Below, piece by piece: positions 1-5,221 of a stretch of 5,221 bases of DNA. Location: positions 1 to 5,221 of the forward strand of contig JAKSPA010000147.1 of assembly GCA_024405235.1 (NCBI GenBank). The letters are read 5' to 3'. Numbering within the stretch: position 1 is the first letter of the stretch; each line of letters starts with the position of its first letter. This DNA comes from Lentisphaeria bacterium (GTDB lineage Bacteria; Verrucomicrobiota; Lentisphaeria; Oligosphaerales; Oligosphaeraceae). The position numbers were made by a program, and so were the translations under genes. The notes under the pieces were generated by a model. The model saw only the letters and a list, made by a program, of their open reading frames with translations. It did not search any database and was not told the origin of the DNA.

Positions 1-157
1 AGGTGCCAGAGGTCTGCGGGCAATCATTGAAAAGCGCATGCTCGACGTGATGTTCGATATTCCGAACGTGAAAAAAGGCCAGGTGGCAAAGTGCATTGTT
101 GACGCTGCCGTCATACGCGGCGAAAAAGAAGCCCGAATAGACATCGTGAACAAATAG
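1..157 (+). CDS. clpX: ATP-dependent Clp protease ATP-binding subunit ClpX, C-terminal fragment (5' end outside window)
   Basis: This is the last 51 codons of a gene entering from the left, read in frame from base 2 to a TAG at 155-157. The peptide opens with GARGLR, the sensor-2 segment of ClpX, in which the first arginine contacts bound nucleotide. It continues IIEKRMLDVMFDIP, the helical small-domain segment typical of ClpX, and then the short beta-strand tail KCIVDAAVIRG. From family knowledge, ClpX is a hexameric cytoplasmic AAA+ unfoldase that feeds tagged or damaged proteins to ClpP. The N-terminal zinc domain, Walker motifs and ClpP-binding IGF loop lie upstream of the window and cannot be checked. 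HslU was considered, but its equivalent segment reads GARRL rather than GARGLR. The next gene starts 16 bp downstream with no terminator between. Confidence 0.9.
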   Translation, partial: GARGLRAIIEKRMLDVMFDIPNVKKGQVAKCIVDAAVIRGEKEARIDIVNK

Positions 158-173
158 TTGATTCTACCCTGAC

Positions 174-1514
174 ATGACGCATACGAGATACATAAAAGGC
201 ATTCTTCTCGTTGCAACATTCATTTTCTGCGGAATAATGAATGCCGCCCCCGTGACCAAACGACCGCCCCTTCCTGTGGTCGACAATGGCTCACCGATCA
301 TCGGCGGTGCTCACGAGCGCTCTGAACAGTCGCGAAAGGCACAGCCCGCAACGGCGCCGCAGAAAACAGCAACGGCGCCGCAGAAACCCGCGATTCACGA
401 GAATAGCGACAAAGGTCCTGCACATGTGCCATCAAAAGGCTCTGTGAATAAAACTGTTCCAGCTACAGTAGATACCAAGCGGCCCGCCCCCTATGCGCCG
501 GCCAAACCTGCGCCGACTTCACAAGAGCACGCCGCGCCAAAATCCACCCCTCGCCAGACGCCTGCAGCAAAGCCTGCGGCCGCCTACAAACCTGTTCCAC
601 TGACTTTTCCTGAAATCAGTCACAAGACTCGCAAGTATTACGATCTGAAAAAAATCGCCGCGCGATACAATTTTCACGTCGTCGAAGGCAAAGACCACGA
701 TTTGCGAGTCCTGACGCTTGTGACTCAAAGAAAAGAAACTTTGGTCTTCACCGAAAAGAAGCCCCTCTTTTTGATTGGAAACCTGCACGCCAGCCTCAGC
801 TATCCAGTCGTTTATGAAAAAGGCCGCTATCTGCTGGAAAAGACCGATTACTCTGAATTCATCGAACCGCTACTAAGAACAACGCTGCTTCCTAGACGTA
901 AAATCAAGAACATCGTCATAGACGCTGGTCATGGCGGCAAAGATCAAGGAGCCTCCAGCGGCAAGATTCTAGAGAAGAATTTGAATCTTCTCATGGCGCG
1001 TAAAATCGCCGCAATTCTGCGCATCCGTGGCTATCAAGTCAGCATGACGCGCACAGGCGACAAAACAATCACGCTTCAGGAACGATGCGATTTCGCGACC
1101 AAGAAGAAACCAGACCTCTTCCTCTCAATTCATTGCAATTCCGCCGAAGACGCATCCATCAGCGGCATAGAGGTCTTTCTGGCGAATCCGCCAGACGTCC
1201 CGTCCTTCGGCACGACAAACATCGGCAAGAAAGGCGCCGCCACGCCATTCCAGCAAACTAGCGCGCTATGGGCATTCTACACACAAAAGGCCCTTCTGAA
1301 CGCCACCAAAGCCACTGACCGTGGGATCAAGCGAAAGCAGTTCAAAGTCATCATAGACACTCCCTCGCCCGCACTGCTTGTGGAACTTGGATTCATCTCG
1401 AACAAGGACGAACTTCAAAATCTGCAGAAGAAGGACTACCAGGACAAACTGGCAGACGCAATCTGCGATTCTATAGACAAACTTTCAAAAACACTCAAAC
1501 CACAAAACAAATAG
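174..1514 (+). CDS. Secreted N-acetylmuramoyl-L-alanine amidase (Amidase_3, zinc-dependent)
   Basis: This 446-residue exported murein hydrolase should cut the amide bond between N-acetylmuramic acid and L-alanine in peptidoglycan. Residues 1-25 form a signal sequence: basic TRYIK, then hydrophobic GILLVATFIFCGIM. The cleavage site is poor (MNA/A or NAA/P), so it may stay as a membrane anchor. Cys19 is not in a lipobox. Residues 26-142 are a Pro/Ala/Lys-rich, probably disordered linker. Residues about 153-235 resemble the stalk-like copper amine oxidase N-terminal fold. Residues 245-440 are the Amidase_3 domain: zinc ligands His253 (DAGHGG), Glu267 (LEKNLN) and His320 (SIHCN), and catalytic Glu404 (LVELGF), are all present. 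An in-frame TGA at 159-161 with no start codon before 174 makes 174 the earliest start, and it keeps the signal sequence. No Shine-Dalgarno is evident. Family assignment is firm; the physiological role (cell separation or wall turnover) is inferred. Confidence 0.93.
   Translation: MTHTRYIKGILLVATFIFCGIMNAAPVTKRPPLPVVDNGSPIIGGAHERSEQSRKAQPATAPQKTATAPQKPAIHENSDKGPAHVPSKGSVNKTVPATVDTKRPAPYAPAKPAPTSQEHAAPKSTPRQTPAAKPAAAYKPVPLTFPEISHKTRKYYDLKKIAARYNFHVVEGKDHDLRVLTLVTQRKETLVFTEKKPLFLIGNLHASLSYPVVYEKGRYLLEKTDYSEFIEPLLRTTLLPRRKIKNIVIDAGHGGKDQGASSGKILEKNLNLLMARKIAAILRIRGYQVSMTRTGDKTITLQERCDFATKKKPDLFLSIHCNSAEDASISGIEVFLANPPDVPSFGTTNIGKKGAATPFQQTSALWAFYTQKALLNATKATDRGIKRKQFKVIIDTPSPALLVELGFISNKDELQNLQKKDYQDKLADAICDSIDKLSKTLKPQNK
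348..386 (+). repeat. In-frame tandem direct repeat encoding ATAPQK twice in the amidase linker
   Basis: Bases 348-365 and 369-386 are identical 18-bp copies separated by a single ACA codon, giving a 21-bp period. They encode residues 59-64 and 66-71 of the amidase (ATAPQK, T, ATAPQK). The repeat lies in the low-complexity linker and preserves the reading frame, so it looks like a slippage or duplication event tolerated in disordered sequence. No role beyond spacing is supported. Confidence 0.85.
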
Positions 1515-1516
1515 GA
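1513..1516 (+). promoter_or_regulatory. Probable ribosome binding site for pyrE, overlapping the amidase stop codon
   Basis: AGGA lies 11 nt before the pyrE ATG at 1528 and overlaps the last two bases of the amidase TAG stop (1512-1514). It is the only purine-rich Shine-Dalgarno-like motif in the 13-bp gap region. Its overlap with the stop codon would suit translational coupling of pyrE to the amidase. The motif is short and its spacing is on the long side, so this is tentative. Confidence 0.45.
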
Positions 1517-1527
1517 ATCTAATTACC

Positions 1528-2097
1528 ATGACCGAAGCAGAAATCTTGAAATACATGTCTGATACAGGCGCACTCCTCACAGGACATTTCCTGCTGCGCA
1601 GCGGACTCCACAGCGACCATTACTTCCAGGCCGCGTTGCTTCTGCAATACGCCGAAATCGCAAGCAAACTCTGCGAAGAAATGGCAAAGCCATGGGCAGA
1701 CAAGAAAATCGACGTTGTCATCTCCCCTGCAATCGGCGGCATCGTGGTCGGTCAGGAAGTCGGAAAGGCACTTAAAACTCGTGCGATTTTCGCCGAAAAA
1801 GATGACCAATCCAATCTGATTCTCCGCAGAGGTTTCACTCTGAAACCAGGCGAACGCGTCCTTGTCGCGGAAGACGTCGTCACAAAAGGCGGCCGTGTCC
1901 AGCAGACCATCGATCTGGTGCGTTCCTTCGGTGCAATTCCCGTGGGCGTGACCGTTCTCGTTGACCGTAGCAAAGGCGATGTCGATTTCGGCATTCCTTT
2001 CCACAGCCTGATCAAACTCTCGCTCAAGACCTTCGATCCCGCCGAGTGCCCAATCTGCGCAAAGGGCCTGCCGCTGGATCATCCCGGTTCCAAATAA
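1528..2097 (+). CDS. pyrE: Orotate phosphoribosyltransferase
   Basis: This 189-residue cytoplasmic enzyme of de novo pyrimidine synthesis transfers the phosphoribosyl group of PRPP to orotate, giving OMP and pyrophosphate. It is a type I phosphoribosyltransferase. The N-terminal hood segment has GHFLLRSGLHSDHYFQ (residues 19-34), typical of bacterial PyrE. DVVISPAIGGIVVGQEV (62-78) is the core strand and loop. KDDQSNLILRRGF (91-103) occupies the mobile catalytic loop. VLVAEDVVTKGG (111-122) is the PRPP-binding motif with acidic pair Glu115-Asp116. The C-terminus CPICAKGLPLDHPGSK is a common PyrE ending. Length fits the short monofunctional form and there is no fused OMP decarboxylase. Lys120 sits where related proteins I recall have a small or hydroxyl residue. 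The gene starts 13 bp after the amidase, suggesting co-transcription. No attenuator or PyrR-type leader is seen. Confidence 0.95.
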   Translation: MTEAEILKYMSDTGALLTGHFLLRSGLHSDHYFQAALLLQYAEIASKLCEEMAKPWADKKIDVVISPAIGGIVVGQEVGKALKTRAIFAEKDDQSNLILRRGFTLKPGERVLVAEDVVTKGGRVQQTIDLVRSFGAIPVGVTVLVDRSKGDVDFGIPFHSLIKLSLKTFDPAECPICAKGLPLDHPGSK

Positions 2098-2151
2098 ACG
2101 GAATGCGGAATCCCTGAAGCGTAACTGAACCAAAAGTTTTTAGCATAAGTT
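2098..2151 (+). other. Intergenic spacer between pyrE and secA
   Basis: This 54-bp gap is the largest in the window and becomes AT-rich in its second half (CAAAAGTTTTTAGCATAAGTT). It holds no strong Shine-Dalgarno, no GC-rich hairpin followed by a T run, and no -35/-10 pair that I would defend. An in-frame TAA at 2146-2148 limits how far upstream SecA could begin. It could hide a weak promoter or an A/T-rich, SD-independent leader, but neither can be shown by eye. Confidence 0.5.
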
Positions 2152-5100
2152 ATGATGTTTCTCGACTGGATTACAAAAAAACTCTTCGCCGGACGCAACA
2201 AGCGCATTGTCAACGGTCTATGGCCTCTTGTCCGTAAGGTCAACGAACTAGCGGAAAGCTTCCGTTCACTCACTGACGAACAATTGCAGTCCAAGACGCT
2301 AGAATTCAAGGAGCGTCTGCAGAAGGGCGAAACCACAGATGACATCATGTGCGAAGCATACGCCGTAGTGAAGGACGCATGCCGGCGCCTCAAGGAATCC
2401 ACGAAAGAAGAAGAGCATTTCGTAAATGTGACTGGACATCGTCTGGAATGGGACATGGTTCCGTTCGATGTGCAGATCATGGGCGGCATCGTCCTCCACC
2501 AGCACAAAATCGCCGAAATGGCGACTGGCGAAGGCAAGACGCTTGTCGCCACCATGCCTCTTTATCTTAACGCGCTTACGGGACGAAATGCTCAGCTGGT
2601 CACCGTCAACGACTATCTTGCCAAGCGCGACTCGGACTGGATGGGACACCTGTACAAATGGCTCGGACTCACCGTCGGATGCCTTCAGAACAACCAGTCT
2701 CCGGATGTCCGTCGCGAACAATACAACTGTGACATCACGTACGGAACGAACTCCGAATTCGGTTTCGACTACCTGCGCGACATGGGCATGGCGCATTCAA
2801 GCAAGGAACTCGTGCAGAGAGACCACTTCTATGCAATCGTCGATGAAATCGACTCCATTCTCATCGACGAAGCGAGAACGCCTCTTATCATCGCCGGTCC
2901 CGCGAAGGTCTCCACCCACATGTACGACAAGGTGAAGCCTATGGTCGAAGCGCTTTTCAACAGACAGTACAAGTTGATGGCTGATCTCCTTCAGAAGGCC
3001 AAGACGCTTCTTGACAAAGAAAACGCCACCGACAATGAAAAGGATGAAGCATATCATCTGCTGGCGCGCGTCCAGATCGGCATGCCGCGACACAAGCTCC
3101 TTCGCAGATTCATGGAAGACGCAGGCGTCCGCAAGGGACTTGAGCGCGTTGATATCGAATGGCATTCCGACACCAATCGTGGACTGCTTCAGGATATCAA
3201 GGAGGAACTCTATTTCACCGTCGACGAAAAGGGCGGCGAATCTGAACTCTCCGAAAAGGGCCGCCGCGAACTCATGCCAGCCGACCCGCAGGCTTTCGTC
3301 ATTCCAGATCTTCCGACGATCTTCAGCGAACTCGACGCAGACACCGTCCTGACCGACGAAGCAAAGCTTGAAAAACGCAAGAGCGCGCAGGTGGAATACG
3401 ACAGAAAGTCCGAACTGCTTCACAATATCTCGCAGCTCCTCAGGGCATATTGCCTCTTCGAAAAGGACGTGCAGTATGTCGTGCAGGACAACAAAGTCAT
3501 CATCGTCGATGAATTCACGGGCCGTCCTCAGCCTGGTCGACGCTTCTCCGAAGGCCTCCACCAGGCTCTCGAAGCGAAGGAAAATGTCCAGATCGAACGC
3601 GAGACACAGACACTTGCATCCATCACCATCCAGAACTACTTCAGGATGTACGACAAGCTCGCGGGCATGACCGGTACCGCAGCAACGGAAGCCACGGAAT
3701 TCAAGTCCATCTACAATTTGGACGTTGTAACGGTTCCCACGAACCGTCCCTGCAAGCGCATTGACTACAACGACAGAATCTACAAGACGCAGCGTGAAAA
3801 ATACCGCGCCATCATCGAGGAGATCGCGGAATGCAACAAGAAGGGCCAGCCCGTCCTTGTGGGCACGATCTCCGTTGAAGTCTCAGAACTGCTGTCGCGC
3901 CTGCTCACCCGCGAACACATCATCCACAATGTCCTGAACGCAAAGCAGCATCAGAGCGAAGCCGAAATCGTTGCACGCGCAGGTCAGCGCGGAGCGGTCA
4001 CCATCGCAACAAACATGGCAGGCCGCGGTACCGACATCAAGCTCGGGCCTGGCGTGAAGGAACTCGGCGGACTGCATGTCATAGGCTCCGAACGCCATGA
4101 TGCACGCCGTATCGATCTTCAGCTGCGCGGACGTTGCTCCCGTCAAGGCGATCCTGGTTCATCAAGATTCTACATCTCTTTGGAAGACAATCTGATGAGA
4201 CTCTTCGGTTCCGACCGTGTCGCGGGAATCATGGAACGTCTCGGCCTAGAAGAAGGTCAGGAACTCTCGCATCCGCTGCTTAACAGCTCAATTGAAAAGG
4301 CTCAGAAGCGCGTGGAACAGCAGCATTTCGGCATCCGTAAGCGCACTCTGGAATACGACGACGTCATGAACAAGCAGCGCGTCGCCATCTATGGCCTGCG
4401 CCACGAGATTCTCACGAAAGAGGATTCCAGACAGCTCCTTATGGATTTCATCCGCACAGCCGTCGGCGAACGCGTGGATGCCGCTTTCGCCGCACGTCCC
4501 AAGAACGAAGCGCTGGATACTAGCGAACTTCAGGGTTGGCTGTCCAGAACCGTGCCATTCACATTCCCCAAGGAGATTTTCACGGATTCGAAGAATCAGA
4601 ACGATTCCGAGACAATGATCGATGCCATCATGGAGAAGATCAACGAAGCATATACCATCAAGGAGAATGTGGACGGAGAAGAGTCCAGCCGCTGGCTTGA
4701 AAGATACATCATGCTGAACGCGCTCGACAATCTCTACCAGGGCCATCTCTACGACATGGACGACTTGCGTCAGAGCGTGCAGCTGCGTTCCTACGGTCAG
4801 CGCGATCCGCTCGTCGAATACAAGCAGGAGGCCTACAACCTCTATTCAACACTGCTTGGAAGCATCAAGGACTCCGTCTGCACGAACATCTTCCGCTATC
4901 GCGTCGTCCGCAGGACTCCTGACATGGAACGGACGCAGAATGGAGAGAACGGCGAAAAGCAGGCCTCCCAGCGCGAACAGCACGTGGAGAATCCGGACGG
5001 CTCGCAGGAACCGCGCCGTCCTGCCGCGCCGTCTCGCATTCAGACCATGCACCAGTCCTTCGGTCAATTCGAAGGCACCGCAAGCCGTCCTGCCCAGCCG

Positions 5101-5214
5101 ATGCGTCCGATCACGGTTCGCCGCGAGCAGCCGAAAGTCGGCCGTAATGATCCATGTCCCTGCGGCTCCGGCAAGAAATACAAGGCCTGCTGCGGCACAT
5201 TCAATTTTGAATAA
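2152..5214 (+). CDS. secA: Preprotein translocase ATPase SecA (long form)
   Basis: This 1020-residue SecA drives unfolded preproteins through SecYEG by ATP hydrolysis; E. coli SecA has 901 residues. NBD1 carries Walker A ATGEGKT (124-130) and Walker B VDEIDSILIDEARTPL (230-245). The preprotein cross-linking domain (about 246-495) is enlarged. GMTGTA (505-510), TIATNMAGRGTDIKLG (617-632) and motif VI QLRGRCSRQGD (657-667), which holds the arginine-finger region, complete the two-domain motor. The helical scaffold and wing follow, with a two-helix finger near 845-890 whose tip tyrosine is probably Tyr881 (LRSYGQRDP). Residues 921-990 are a polar, Pro/Arg/Gln-rich linker. The tail VGRNDPCPCGSGKKYKACCG holds the zinc ligands Cys1002, Cys1004, Cys1013 and Cys1014 and should bind SecB-like chaperones or ribosomes. 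An in-frame TAA at 2146-2148 means the start is ATG 2152 or the adjacent ATG 2155. All core motifs are intact. Confidence 0.98.
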   Translation: MMFLDWITKKLFAGRNKRIVNGLWPLVRKVNELAESFRSLTDEQLQSKTLEFKERLQKGETTDDIMCEAYAVVKDACRRLKESTKEEEHFVNVTGHRLEWDMVPFDVQIMGGIVLHQHKIAEMATGEGKTLVATMPLYLNALTGRNAQLVTVNDYLAKRDSDWMGHLYKWLGLTVGCLQNNQSPDVRREQYNCDITYGTNSEFGFDYLRDMGMAHSSKELVQRDHFYAIVDEIDSILIDEARTPLIIAGPAKVSTHMYDKVKPMVEALFNRQYKLMADLLQKAKTLLDKENATDNEKDEAYHLLARVQIGMPRHKLLRRFMEDAGVRKGLERVDIEWHSDTNRGLLQDIKEELYFTVDEKGGESELSEKGRRELMPADPQAFVIPDLPTIFSELDADTVLTDEAKLEKRKSAQVEYDRKSELLHNISQLLRAYCLFEKDVQYVVQDNKVIIVDEFTGRPQPGRRFSEGLHQALEAKENVQIERETQTLASITIQNYFRMYDKLAGMTGTAATEATEFKSIYNLDVVTVPTNRPCKRIDYNDRIYKTQREKYRAIIEEIAECNKKGQPVLVGTISVEVSELLSRLLTREHIIHNVLNAKQHQSEAEIVARAGQRGAVTIATNMAGRGTDIKLGPGVKELGGLHVIGSERHDARRIDLQLRGRCSRQGDPGSSRFYISLEDNLMRLFGSDRVAGIMERLGLEEGQELSHPLLNSSIEKAQKRVEQQHFGIRKRTLEYDDVMNKQRVAIYGLRHEILTKEDSRQLLMDFIRTAVGERVDAAFAARPKNEALDTSELQGWLSRTVPFTFPKEIFTDSKNQNDSETMIDAIMEKINEAYTIKENVDGEESSRWLERYIMLNALDNLYQGHLYDMDDLRQSVQLRSYGQRDPLVEYKQEAYNLYSTLLGSIKDSVCTNIFRYRVVRRTPDMERTQNGENGEKQASQREQHVENPDGSQEPRRPAAPSRIQTMHQSFGQFEGTASRPAQPMRPITVRREQPKVGRNDPCPCGSGKKYKACCGTFNFE

Positions 5215-5221
5215 AACCGCT

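Noticed and set aside
224..233. Lipoprotein signal around Cys19 of the amidase (TFIFCG)
   Set aside because: The residue before Cys is Phe, where a lipobox needs Gly, Ala or Ser, so lipidation is unlikely. A signal peptidase I substrate or an uncleaved anchor fits better.
1519..2133. 204-codon open frame on the minus strand across pyrE
   Set aside because: It lies wholly opposite a clearly recognised pyrE. The translation is rich in Cys, Phe and Asp with no recognisable domain, as expected from reading biased codons antisense.
2098..2151. Possible terminator, promoter or SecM-like arrest leader between pyrE and secA
   Set aside because: There is no GC-rich hairpin with a T tract and no defensible -35/-10 pair. 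The only leader ATG (2103) opens a four-codon frame (MRNP, then TGA), too short for a secretion-arrest peptide.
2299..2796. Minus-strand open frame opposite the SecA N-terminal region
   Set aside because: It overlaps NBD1 codons including Walker A, has no recognisable domain or upstream signal, and is explained by GAA/GAC/AAG codon bias on the sense strand.
2797..3561. 254-codon open frame on the minus strand within secA
   Set aside because: It is a shadow of secA. The sense strand is continuous, conserved SecA, and the antisense product is low-complexity Phe/Val/Asp-rich sequence with no family resemblance.
4288..4746. Minus-strand open frame opposite the SecA scaffold region
   Set aside because: It is a coding shadow with no start context and no domain, and the sense strand is conserved SecA.

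Overview
The window is a compact run of four same-strand housekeeping genes: the 3' end of clpX, a secreted N-acetylmuramoyl-L-alanine amidase, pyrE, and a complete long-form secA. Coding density is almost total. The only gaps are 16, 13 and 54 bp, so there is no gene-free stretch over 300 bases. No RNA gene, mobile element, CRISPR array, convincing terminator or convincing promoter is visible.

The organism is a Gram-negative-type bacterium, most probably in the PVC group (Verrucomicrobiota, Lentisphaerota or Kiritimatiellota). This is inference from protein style. The amidase joins a stalk-like domain, resembling the copper amine oxidase N-terminal fold, to an Amidase_3 domain, a layout I associate with Verrucomicrobia-type proteins. 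SecA has an enlarged preprotein cross-linking domain, lacks the NBD2 insertion of E. coli SecA, and has Cys in helicase motif VI (RGRCSRQGD), which I recall from Chlamydiae and Verrucomicrobia. A Bacteroidota-related lineage is the main alternative. Start sites mostly lack a strong Shine-Dalgarno sequence.

Layout: 1-157 is the C-terminus of ClpX (AAA+ unfoldase for ClpP). 174-1514 is the amidase, with a signal sequence, a Pro/Ala/Lys linker holding a short tandem repeat, a stalk-like domain and a zinc amidase domain. 1528-2097 is orotate phosphoribosyltransferase. 2152-5214 is the SecA translocation ATPase with a C-terminal zinc-binding tail.

The genes share no pathway, but the tight spacing suggests that at least clpX, the amidase and pyrE are co-transcribed. 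SecA would energise export of proteins such as the amidase, which then cleaves peptidoglycan stems. PyrE supplies UMP, from which the UDP-sugars for peptidoglycan are made. I see no undescribed system; the findings are modest features of otherwise ordinary core genes.
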